From M50B103 sp041667565 (lineage in GTDB: Bacteria; Fidelibacterota; Fidelibacteria; Fidelibacterales; Fidelibacteraceae): DNA of 32,136 bases. Shown here in pieces: positions 16,226 to 23,820 of the stretch. Each line of letters starts with the position of its first letter. The stretch's first letter is position 1. Below the pieces are notes generated by a model, which was given only the letters and a program-made list of their open reading frames with translations, was not told where the DNA came from and made no database searches. The DNA lies in contig CAZNFT010000022.1 in assembly GCA_964572745.1 (NCBI GenBank), positions 1 to 32,136 on the forward strand, written 5' to 3'. Both the position numbers and the translations under genes were made by a program.

Positions 16226-17683
16226 ATGTCAGAACGTCTGTCAGGTGTATTAATGCATGTTTCTTCTTTTCCTAATAAATGGGGAAGAGGCGATTTTGGA
16301 CCCGAAGCTTATAAATTTGTTGATTGGTTGGACAAAACCAAACAATCTTTATGGCAAATATTGCCCTTAGTTTATCCGGATGAAACAGGTTCCCCTTATA
16401 CCTCTTTATCTGCGAATGCTATATTTTCCGGCTTTGTTTCTCCCGAAAAACTTTATGAGCAGGAATACCTTCGTCATGAAGATTGGCAATATCTTATGAA
16501 AAGCGCCAGAGATGTGAAAAAAGAATCACTTTACTTGGCTTTTAATAACTGGAAGAATAAAAAAGATAAAAAGGATTTTGATGATTTTTGCAAGAATCAT
16601 GCTTATTGGTTAGAAGATGCAGCATTATTTATGACCCTTCACGATTTTTTCAAGAATACCTGGTATGATTTTCCCCTTGCTTTGCGCGATAGATATGTAG
16701 ATTCTTTAGAAAAATGGCAACAAGAGCATGTTGATGAAGTTCTTCAGTTTAAATTTGAGCAGTTCATTCTTTATTCTCAGTGGTCTGAATTGAAGACTTA
16801 CGCCAATGATAAGGGAATACGTATTATTGGCGATATCCCGATTTTTATTTCCGGGGATTCTTCAGATGTTTGGGCGCATCGTGATCTGTTTAAGTTAGAT
16901 GAAAAGGGATATCCGCTTGTTTGGACCGGTGTACCGCCGGATGCCTTTACAACTACAGGACAACTTTGGGCGCAACCTCACTACAATTGGGCTAAGATGA
17001 AAGAAAACAATTATGAGTGGTGGTACCAGCGTATGTTAGTGGGCACTGTTCATGCTGATATTATTCGTGTTGATCACTTTCGCGGTTTTTGTGCCGCTTA
17101 TGAAGTCGAATACGGTGCAGAAACTGCCGAGCAGGGCCGTTGGGTGGACGGTCCGCGTGCAGATATTTTTCGTATTTTACATAACAGGATAGACGGATTG
17201 AATATCATTGCAGAAGATCTGGGAATAATTACTCCGGATGTCACAGCTTTGAGGCATGAATTCAAATATCCGGGAATGAAAATTTTGCAATTCGCTTTCA
17301 ATAGTGGTGACGAAAACCCATTCTTGCCTAATAATTTTGACCCAAATGATAAATTTGTTGTTTATACCGGAACGCATGATAACAATACTGCAAAAGGATG
17401 GTTTGAAAAAGCTACTGATCACGAAAAACACCTTTTATCGAACTACTGTCAATGTGATGCCGATACTGTTGCATGGGCGCTGATAGATATGTCCTTGCGC
17501 TCTAATGCCGCATGGGCAGTAACACCTTTGCAGGATATTTTGGGACTTGACGGATCGGCCAGAATGAATTTACCGGGCACCAGAGTCGGTAATTGGGCTT
17601 GGCAACTGGATGAATTTGATCCCAGTGAAGAACTCACTGAGACATTTAAAGAGCTGACGCTTAAAAGTGATCGTGCAAAATAG
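16226..17683 (+). CDS. malQ: 4-alpha-glucanotransferase
   Basis: A 485-residue cytoplasmic enzyme of glycoside hydrolase family 77 (amylomaltase type), which moves glucan segments between maltodextrins and links maltose/glycogen use to glucose. Catalytic residues are in place: nucleophile Asp283 in RVDHFRGF, acid/base Glu330 in IAEDLG, and Asp385 in TGTHDNNT. The family segment DIPIFISGDSSDVWAH and the 250s-loop region VPPDAFTTTGQLWAQPHYNW are also present. The length is typical of the short bacterial form. GAGGAA precedes the ATG; the previous gene ends nine bases upstream and the next begins two bases downstream. Confidence 0.95.
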   Translation: MSERLSGVLMHVSSFPNKWGRGDFGPEAYKFVDWLDKTKQSLWQILPLVYPDETGSPYTSLSANAIFSGFVSPEKLYEQEYLRHEDWQYLMKSARDVKKESLYLAFNNWKNKKDKKDFDDFCKNHAYWLEDAALFMTLHDFFKNTWYDFPLALRDRYVDSLEKWQQEHVDEVLQFKFEQFILYSQWSELKTYANDKGIRIIGDIPIFISGDSSDVWAHRDLFKLDEKGYPLVWTGVPPDAFTTTGQLWAQPHYNWAKMKENNYEWWYQRMLVGTVHADIIRVDHFRGFCAAYEVEYGAETAEQGRWVDGPRADIFRILHNRIDGLNIIAEDLGIITPDVTALRHEFKYPGMKILQFAFNSGDENPFLPNNFDPNDKFVVYTGTHDNNTAKGWFEKATDHEKHLLSNYCQCDADTVAWALIDMSLRSNAAWAVTPLQDILGLDGSARMNLPGTRVGNWAWQLDEFDPSEELTETFKELTLKSDRAK

Positions 17684-17685
17684 AG

Positions 17686-18465
17686 ATGAAAAAAGAGTCC
17701 TGTAAAATATCTGATATTAGATCTCAACGATTATCTTACCCTTTTTATTTTATTTCCGATGCACACCTTTCAACTGTTTCTGATAAGGAGCAGAATGAGC
17801 GCCTTGGAGCCATTCTTGCTTTACTTGAAGAAGTCAGAACAAGCAAGGGTACTCTTTTTATTTTGGGTGATTTCTTTGATTTTTGGTTTAGCAAAGGCAA
17901 ATATATTCCACCCAATCTCGAAGCTGTTATCGATTTACTTTCCAGACTAGTTGATGAAGGAAATGAGATTCACTATATTGCCGGGAATCACGATTATTGG
18001 GTCAATGGATTTATAAAAGACAAGATAGGTTTTAAATTTTATCCTCAAGCCCTCAGTTTTTCATTTGATAATAAAAGATTTTTCCTACATCATGGAGACA
18101 GTATAAGTTATCAGGGTAAAATATATCCTTTGGCAAGAAAGGTTATGCGCTCTTTTTGGGCTATAGGTCTTTTGAAATTACTACCCATAAGATTTACCTA
18201 TTATTTAGGTGAAAAAGTCTCTCGTTATAATCGCAAACATGATGGTATTTTAGCAGCCAGCGAAGAAGATATTTTGAGCATGAAAAATTATTTATGGGAA
18301 AAAACAAAGCAGGGCTTTGATATAGCACTAGCGGGTCATGTCCATTTACCCTTAAAAGAAAGCAAAGGAAACAAAGAGATAGCTATCTTAGGTGATTGGA
18401 TACATCACAGGACTTATGGCTATATGGATGAGAAGGGTTTTAAGTTGCTGGGAATGGACATTTAA
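17686..18465 (+). CDS. LpxH-like UDP-2,3-diacylglucosamine diphosphatase
   Basis: A 259-residue metallophosphoesterase with the full calcineurin-like metal site: Asp25 and His27 (FISDAHLS), Asp62 (LGDFFDFWF), Asn101-His102 (AGNHDYW), His136 (HHGDS) and His218/His220 (AGHVHLP). The FFDFWF and YLGEKVSRYNRKHD features match the LpxH/YbbF type, which makes lipid X in lipid A biosynthesis. LpxH2-type or other phosphoesterases are alternatives, so I leave the symbol blank. It is the last gene of the operon, two bases after malQ; kdsC elsewhere in the window agrees with an LPS-making cell. Confidence 0.8.
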   Translation: MKKESCKISDIRSQRLSYPFYFISDAHLSTVSDKEQNERLGAILALLEEVRTSKGTLFILGDFFDFWFSKGKYIPPNLEAVIDLLSRLVDEGNEIHYIAGNHDYWVNGFIKDKIGFKFYPQALSFSFDNKRFFLHHGDSISYQGKIYPLARKVMRSFWAIGLLKLLPIRFTYYLGEKVSRYNRKHDGILAASEEDILSMKNYLWEKTKQGFDIALAGHVHLPLKESKGNKEIAILGDWIHHRTYGYMDEKGFKLLGMDI

Positions 18466-18500
18466 ATTAATAGACAGGGAAACAGCTGATATGCCTTTGG

Positions 18501-18535
18501 AAGTAAAAAAGTAAAAAGTAAAAAGTAGAAAGTGG
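18501..18535 (+). repeat. Low-complexity AAAAAGT tandem run
   Basis: About five imperfect units of the 7-mer AAAAAGT (or GTAAAAA) in a row. A related purine-rich stretch appears on the opposite strand near 90-122 (CTACTTTCTTC). Confidence 0.6.
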
Positions 18536-18720
18536 AAAATCCTCAGTTTAAGCGTAGAAAGAGACAAAACACTAGCAGGAGCGAGAAACCGGAAGCGAGA
18601 ATTCAGAATAATTAGGAAGTCAGAGCTTGGGGTTTAAAAGACGGCTTTCAACTGATATTTGAAGAAAGATCACTTAGGCTAAGAGGCTACTTAATTAGTT
18701 TGACTCAATCTCTGGAAAAT

Positions 18721-18783
18721 AGTTTGAGCCAAACTCAGAAATAAAGTTTGAGCCAAACTCAGAAATAAAGTTTGAGCCAAACT
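18721..18783 (+). repeat. Tandem 24-bp repeat with internal palindrome
   Basis: Two identical 24-base units (18721-18744, 18745-18768) and a partial third (18769-18783). Each unit holds AGTTTG-AGC-CAAACT, a six-bp inverted repeat, followed by CAGAAATAA. A diverged relative (TTTGACTCAA) lies at 18699-18708. The array lies 50 bases before the ATG of the barrel gene at 18833, so the units could be operator sites. There are no spacers, so it is not a CRISPR array. Confidence 0.85.
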
Positions 18784-18832
18784 GTTTGTTATTATCCTTT
18801 GCCCAATAACAAAATAATTGATATTATTATCT

Positions 18833-20599
18833 ATGCATTCCTATTCTAAAATATATGGGATCCTTTTCGTTTTTTTAGTGCTGAACTTTTCGGCTTATGC
18901 TGCCGATACAACATCAGTTTATGCTATTCAATTAAATCATTATTATCAATTCGGCGCTAATAATATTTTCTCTCAGGATTTTGGCAAATTCCACGTTTAT
19001 AATAAAATTGCTAATGCATCATCCATCTATCATGAAGGCTCTAAGCTTAAAACACAAAGTGATTTTTATTTGGATGCCCTCTATAAGTTAAAACCAAATT
19101 TTGACTTGGGACTTTCCGGGCAGATCTTTGTTTTTCGTGATGGTCAAACATCTCACGCCTACGATTACGATCAAAGTCGTCTTGGCTTAAAATCAAATAT
19201 CCGGAATAACAAAGACTATAAACTAACGCTGCAAAGTGGTTATGCCGGCGAAACGCGTTTAGGTATAAAAGATATGGGGACTTATGTCGGTTTATCTTTA
19301 AACAGACCTCAAGCAGCTTTGCTGGTTTACCCTGATCTGGATTGGGATTATTCTCAAATGGGAAATAGGAAAAACTACACCTTTGATAATCGCATTTCAT
19401 TTAATCTTAAGAAAGATTCTCCGGTAAAAAATACTTTTTCAGCTGGGCTTAAGGCCTATAATCGCGAATATTATGTGTCTCGCGATGCCGATACTGAAGA
19501 GCGATTGAATATTACAACTTATTTGAATAATCATCTTTATTATCCCCTAGCTAGGAATTTTGCCCTTGATTATAAAGTTAATTTTAATTCTTCTAACGAT
19601 GGCTTAAGCTTTTCTTATTATGATCAAAAAGAGACACGAACACGCCAATTCTTGGGATTGCAAAATGATTTGAGATTAAAAGCAAAACTTGGACAATTTC
19701 GTGGCACTTTTGCTTGGATAAATGATTATAAACAAAGCAGAAGTATTGCAACAAATAATAATATTTCTTTGCCATCGGATTATCTTTTTAACAAGAATAA
19801 GATTCTTGCCCAAATGGTCTGGAAGCTTTCTGACAATGATAGCCTTCGTTTTAATTACTTGGGTTCATTATTGTATTACGATACACCCGATACAAATAAT
19901 TATGACGACCGCGACGAATTAAGTTACTCGTTTTCGCCTACATGGATACATCGTATTAATGAGCATACTACTATGTCGCTAAGTAGTAATATGTTTTTGC
20001 ATCACTATGTTTATCTTTTTCATCAGCGCTCTGCACAAAACCATTGGAACCGTGTGTTTTCTATAAGGTCGGAAATTAAAACGCTAATTCCCGCTAAGTT
20101 AAGCTGGACTTCTAAACAGGAGTTGTATGCAAATTATTTTGTCTATGATCACGAAGATTCGGCATTTATCCATGTGAGGTCGATGGTTTTTCGCGGTTTG
20201 AAATTACAGCAAAACATAAAATATTATTTTTCCGCGAACTACTTTGTTAGAGCCTATATGTTTTTGCGGGTTGAAGATAATGGGCTTCTTGATTGGGATG
20301 AATTCATACAAGAAATTACCGATAGCAAGTACACAATTAAAGTCGAGATCTTGCCGGGTTATCACAAAAAAAGAAACCATATTATGTTTGGCCCTGTATT
20401 CTCTTATCGTCGGGATTTTAGATACAGCGATATTAGCAGTCGTGAAGAATTTTATCACTCCCTGCGACTGGGTGGCTTGATCTCTTTGCAATTATCTAAC
20501 TATTTTACATTTAATTACAGACTTGAACAGATTAATCAGAGTACTATGGATAGGGTGTATAATCAGTCGGGTAGCTTGAGATTTAACTACATTTTTTAA
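18833..20599 (+). CDS. Putative outer-membrane beta-barrel protein, unknown
   Basis: A protein of 588 residues from the ATG at 18833; a TTG at 18818 would add five residues. I prefer the ATG because it gives a normal signal peptide (MHSYSKIYGILFVFLVLNFS then AYA). No strong ribosome binding site helps either choice. The mature chain is rich in Tyr, Asn and Asp with alternating amphipathic strands, and it ends in phenylalanine (SLRFNYIF), as an outer-membrane barrel does. I recognise no named family. It stands alone between the repeat array and its own terminator. Confidence 0.7.
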   Translation: MHSYSKIYGILFVFLVLNFSAYAADTTSVYAIQLNHYYQFGANNIFSQDFGKFHVYNKIANASSIYHEGSKLKTQSDFYLDALYKLKPNFDLGLSGQIFVFRDGQTSHAYDYDQSRLGLKSNIRNNKDYKLTLQSGYAGETRLGIKDMGTYVGLSLNRPQAALLVYPDLDWDYSQMGNRKNYTFDNRISFNLKKDSPVKNTFSAGLKAYNREYYVSRDADTEERLNITTYLNNHLYYPLARNFALDYKVNFNSSNDGLSFSYYDQKETRTRQFLGLQNDLRLKAKLGQFRGTFAWINDYKQSRSIATNNNISLPSDYLFNKNKILAQMVWKLSDNDSLRFNYLGSLLYYDTPDTNNYDDRDELSYSFSPTWIHRINEHTTMSLSSNMFLHHYVYLFHQRSAQNHWNRVFSIRSEIKTLIPAKLSWTSKQELYANYFVYDHEDSAFIHVRSMVFRGLKLQQNIKYYFSANYFVRAYMFLRVEDNGLLDWDEFIQEITDSKYTIKVEILPGYHKKRNHIMFGPVFSYRRDFRYSDISSREEFYHSLRLGGLISLQLSNYFTFNYRLEQINQSTMDRVYNQSGSLRFNYIF

Positions 20600-20633
20600 A
20601 CAATGAATAATGCTAAGTTGTGGTAAATTGTGT

Positions 20634-20664
20634 AAAGAGCGAACAGGAGATTTGCTCTTTTTTT
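20634..20664 (+). terminator. Intrinsic terminator
   Basis: AAAGAGC (20634-20640) pairs with GCTCTTT (20654-20660), extended inward by a G-U and two A-T pairs, and followed by a T-run. It ends the barrel gene at 18833-20599. Confidence 0.85.
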
Positions 20665-20844
20665 AAGAAATATTGTAATTGGTGGTATCTTTTATTAATG
20701 CTATAGATATCTGGTTTTCAAATATATTGTTGTGGAGATTCATATGGGGATTTTGAACAAGTCTCCTGAAGAGTTTTTTCAGAATGAGGGGATTTGAGCT
20801 GTTTAGAATCGAGAATTAGCAGGGAAAATTTCATTCAAATAAAA

Positions 20845-20868
20845 AAAGGCACAAATTAATGTGCCTTT
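20845..20868 (-). terminator. Intrinsic terminator
   Basis: AAAGGCACA (20845-20853) with TGTGCCTTT (20860-20868). Read on the minus strand it is followed by seven T, so it ends the two-gene unit starting at 21627. Confidence 0.88.
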
Positions 20869-20897
20869 ATATTATCTATATGTCTTTTTATGATGAA

Positions 20898-21239
20898 TTA
20901 ATTGATTACTTCATCTTTGACGTCTTGAAACTGTAAGTGCGGTTGTCCGGGATGTTGAGGCTCGGTGATTTCCCCAAAATTTTGTTCGTAACGGGCAACA
21001 TTGGCAGCTAAGGTTTTCATCAGAGCTTTGGCATGTTGAGGAGAAAGTATTAAACGGGATACAACTTCTGCTTTAGGCAATCCGGGCAGAATTTGTGCAA
21101 AATCGAGAATAAATTCGCTGGGACTATGTGTTACGATCTGCAAGTTGGCATATTTGCCTTGAGCAGTTTTTTGATTGATGTTGATCTCAATGCGTTTTTG
21201 ATCTTTTTTTTCAGTCTTCATCTTCATCTTCACTTTCAT
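20898..21239 (-). CDS. DUF3467 family protein
   Basis: Up to 113 residues. The DUF3467 signature is clear: GKYANLQIVTHSPSEFILDF, then LPGLPKAEVVSRLILSPQHA and KALMKTLAANVARYE. Function is unknown; the family is widespread in bacteria. The annotated start overlaps the upstream gene by 29 bases, and internal ATGs (Met5, Met7) would reduce this; Met7 (ATGAAGACTGA, which contains the upstream TGA) is attractive for coupled translation. It shares a unit with the zinc-ribbon gene at 21627 and has a strong terminator after it. Confidence 0.88.
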   Translation of the reverse strand: MKVKMKMKTEKKDQKRIEININQKTAQGKYANLQIVTHSPSEFILDFAQILPGLPKAEVVSRLILSPQHAKALMKTLAANVARYEQNFGEITEPQHPGQPHLQFQDVKDEVIN

Positions 21240-21627
21240 CTACTTCAAATACTGTAAAATCATCCTGAGCACCATTAGCGGGCTCGATATCAGCAATAAA
21301 TTCATCTTCAATGGTGATCATATTTCCATCAAGAAAATCCTGAGGATTATCGTTTTCGACATCGGCGATATCATGTTCATCGTCCATCTCATTGACTTCA
21401 TATTTCAGGAAATCATTTCCATAAAGTGATGTGTCGAAGAAATCAACATTGTCAACAATTCCTTGTTCTACAATATACTCTAAAAAGTCAATATAAATAT
21501 CATTTTTTAAATTTGTTCTACAGCTTGGACAGAATAAACGTTTACTTAAAAGTTTTTCGTCCAGGGGTTCACCACACTTTGGGCATAATAGTTTGTTAAA
21601 AGAACTCAAATTGCACCTCTTTTTCAA
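21211..21627 (-). CDS. Zinc-ribbon protein with acidic tail, unknown
   Basis: A 138-residue protein. The N-terminus has a four-cysteine zinc ribbon (Cys15-x2-Cys18, CPKC, and Cys33-x2-Cys36, CPSC). After residue 40 the chain is strongly acidic, ending DESEDEDED. I recognise no named family. It overlaps the DUF3467 gene, so the two are co-translated and may act together. The acidic tail suggests binding to a basic partner or to nucleic-acid-binding machinery; that is speculation. Upstream lies AGAGGTGC, a reasonable ribosome binding site. Confidence 0.75.
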   Translation of the reverse strand: MKKRCNLSSFNKLLCPKCGEPLDEKLLSKRLFCPSCRTNLKNDIYIDFLEYIVEQGIVDNVDFFDTSLYGNDFLKYEVNEMDDEHDIADVENDNPQDFLDGNMITIEDEFIADIEPANGAQDDFTVFEVDESEDEDED

Positions 21628-21699
21628 ATTTTCGAAAAGATATGTTTTAGTTTATCACAAAGCAAGATAAAACTAAAACTCCTATAGTCATATTAATCG

Positions 21700-22037
21700 T
21701 CAATTAGCACTCGATTTCAAGAAAACCTTTGCTCGGGCAAGACCCAATGAGAAGAATATCTGATAAAGCCAAAAATAGAAAAAGGCTAAATAATCCATTT
21801 TTGTATCTCACGATATCCTTTCCTATATGTTTTTCCTGCGCAAATATACACAAAGGAAGAGAAAAAGCAAATTATCTTTAGTGAATTTTCAGGCATGGGA
21901 AATGAGGAAACTAGCAAAAATAGAAAATATTTTATAAAAGCAATTCCAAAGAAAGCTTTAGAAGCAGATCCTTTTCTGTAGAATGCCAAAACAATGATCC
22001 AAAAAATAGTAGTAGATCTTTTTACATAAGTTAGCAC
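21700..22037 (-). pseudogene. Possible frameshifted small membrane protein gene
   Basis: From a GTG at 22037 an 83-codon frame runs to 21786. It is very hydrophobic, with three likely helices (TTIFWIIVLAFY, GIAFIKYFLFLLVSSF, LKIICFFSSFVYICAG). Just before its stop a second frame opens and continues as LAFFYFWLYQIFFSLGLARA to a TGA at 21700-21702, adding another helix-like segment. This fits a small four-helix membrane protein broken by a frameshift, or by a sequencing error in the homopolymer-rich joint. There is a faint resemblance to DUF6804-type proteins that I would not rely on. AT-rich non-coding sequence can also look hydrophobic, so confidence is low. Confidence 0.3.
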
Positions 22038-22217
22038 TAGCTAACCTGCGAGAGAAAATTTTGCTTTAGGATGCCAGGATTGTTATTTATAAGGGCATAT
22101 ACACAAGATAGGGTTCTTGTAATAGATATAAGCTTATTTTTCAGAGATCAGTTTTTAATTTTTATTCCAAAAGCTGAAGTCATTCATTATATTATCCTAA
22201 TAAAATAAAGGATAATC

Positions 22218-23399
22218 ATGAAAAAAATCATTCTCATCTTAATGACTTTAGCTATAATAGTCTCATGCTCTGATGTACCTGTGCGACCCGTATCATCATT
22301 CTTGAAAGAAAGCAAGGCGGAATACTGTCCTGACAGACGAGTTAATATTTACGATATTGAACATGAACAAAAGGGAAAAGTTGTCACACTTAAAGGTGAG
22401 ATAGATAATAATAAAGGATTAACAGAATTGGTTTCCGCTTTGGAAAATGAAGGATATACTGTGGCTAATAAAGTCAGAGTATTGCCCGATCAGGAACTGG
22501 AAGGAAAGATTTACGGTGTTATTGATAGACCGGTTGCAAATATTCGGGTAAAACCGGCAGCTCAGACAGAGATGGCAACTCAAGCTGTTCTTGGTACAGC
22601 GATAAGAATATATAAGATCCAAGATAAAGGCTCGGATCGATATGTGCAGACACCTGATAATTATTTGGGTTGGATAGAAAAAGGCGCCTACACTCCTATG
22701 ACTCCCGCAGAATTTAATGATTGGCATAAATCCGAAAAGATTATTTATCTCGAAGATGCCGGATATGTTTATCAACAAGCATCTTCCACTTCTGCAAAAG
22801 TTAGTGATATTACCGCAAAATCACTATTAAAAGCACTGGCTTATGAAGGTGATTATGTAAAAGTTGAATATCCAGGGGGCAGACGTGGATATGTTAAGGC
22901 AAGCGAATGCCAAAATTTTACTGAATGGAAAAACAGTGTTGAAGTTTCAGCCGAAAGCGTGATAGAATTAGCACATACTTATATGGGCCGACCTTATCTT
23001 TGGGGAGGTACATCGACCAAAATGATGGATTGCTCGGGCTATGTCCGCACCATTATGTTCTTGCATGGCATTTACTTACCGCGCGATGCTTCTCAGCAAG
23101 CTTTAGTCGGTAAAACTGTTGCTCTTGGTAATCAAGAGATCGATAAGATCAAATCCGGTGATTTGCTTTTCTTTGGTCGCTTCCGTGAAGATGGTTCAGA
23201 AAGAATTACTCATGTTGGATTATATATTGGTGACTCCAAATTTATCCACGAAGCCGGAGATGTAAATATTATGAGTCTGGATCCCGAAGATGATAATTTT
23301 AGCTCCTATCGTTATAAAACCCTCATGCGCGCGCAGGATGTAATTAATCATATTGGTGAGTTGGGCGTAAAACATATTTCCGATGTAGAATTATTTTAG
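22218..23399 (+). CDS. NlpC/P60 family lipoprotein with SH3-like domains
   Basis: A 393-residue lipoprotein: hydrophobic start and lipobox IVSC with Cys17. Two bacterial SH3-like segments (about 100-155, including ANIRVKPAAQTEMATQAVLG, and about 170-235) are followed by an NlpC/P60 peptidase domain (about 245-375). The catalytic residues are Cys272 (MMDCSGYV), His332 (ITHVGLYIG) and His344 (FIHEAG). Enzymes of this layout cut gamma-D-glutamyl-diamino acid bonds in peptidoglycan stem peptides, for wall turnover or muropeptide recycling. AAAGGA lies before the ATG. It is monocistronic and has its own terminator. Confidence 0.92.
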   Translation: MKKIILILMTLAIIVSCSDVPVRPVSSFLKESKAEYCPDRRVNIYDIEHEQKGKVVTLKGEIDNNKGLTELVSALENEGYTVANKVRVLPDQELEGKIYGVIDRPVANIRVKPAAQTEMATQAVLGTAIRIYKIQDKGSDRYVQTPDNYLGWIEKGAYTPMTPAEFNDWHKSEKIIYLEDAGYVYQQASSTSAKVSDITAKSLLKALAYEGDYVKVEYPGGRRGYVKASECQNFTEWKNSVEVSAESVIELAHTYMGRPYLWGGTSTKMMDCSGYVRTIMFLHGIYLPRDASQQALVGKTVALGNQEIDKIKSGDLLFFGRFREDGSERITHVGLYIGDSKFIHEAGDVNIMSLDPEDDNFSSYRYKTLMRAQDVINHIGELGVKHISDVELF

Positions 23400-23420
23400 T
23401 AAATAATATAATCTTAAGAG

Positions 23421-23449
23421 AAGCCCTGGTTAAAATCCGGGGCTTTTTT
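23421..23449 (+). terminator. Intrinsic terminator
   Basis: AGCCCTGG (23422-23429) pairs with CCGGGGCT (with one T-G pair), followed by six T. It ends the NlpC/P60 gene. Confidence 0.88.
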
Positions 23450-23778
23450 GTTTTTAGTCGATAAATTGATATGTTGGTGGTTGATAATTGATAGTTGATA
23501 TGTTTTCGCAGCTTAAAGTTTAACTTAAGACGTTAAAAAGATTAAAAGCTTATTCTACGATGCTCTGCGAGAGCGGCGTGGAGGTCATCGGGATATCATG
23601 ATACACGAGGAGGTTCCAGATATGTTATCTTTGATAGCATCTTGACAATTCCGGGTCAGGATAAGAAAAAAGAAGGGCTTGCACAGGTAAAACTAACTTG
23701 AGATCTCAATACCAAACACTATTATATCCCGACGCGATGTTTAGCGTCAATACTGTTATGTGTTATTTTAGGAATAAA
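23450..23778. other. Non-coding spacer with small hairpins
   Basis: No gene is seen. It holds a run of TTGATA-like words (about 23459-23500, e.g. TTGATAATTGATAGTTGATA) and one GC stem, GACGC (23731-23735) with GCGTC (23744-23748). The middle (about 23560-23690) is less AT-rich than usual spacers here and may be decayed coding sequence, but no frame is convincing. Confidence 0.35.
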
Positions 23779-23803
23779 AAAACGGGACATTAAGCCCCGT
23801 TTT
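23779..23803 (-). terminator. Intrinsic terminator
   Basis: AAAACGGG (23779-23786) pairs with CCCGTTTT (23796-23803). On the minus strand a T-run follows. It ends the TonB-dependent receptor gene. Confidence 0.85.
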
Positions 23804-23820
23804 CTTGATATATATTTAAT

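Larger units (their letters stand above)
18466..18832. other. Non-coding, repeat-rich spacer
   Basis: This stretch holds no gene. It contains a purine-rich low-complexity run of AAAAAGT-type units (18501-18535) and a short tandem array of hairpin-forming units (18699-18783). No terminator for the upstream operon is clear. Confidence 0.6.

Noticed and set aside
18721..18783. CRISPR array
   Set aside because: The units are in direct contact with no unique spacers, there are fewer than three full units, and no cas genes are near.
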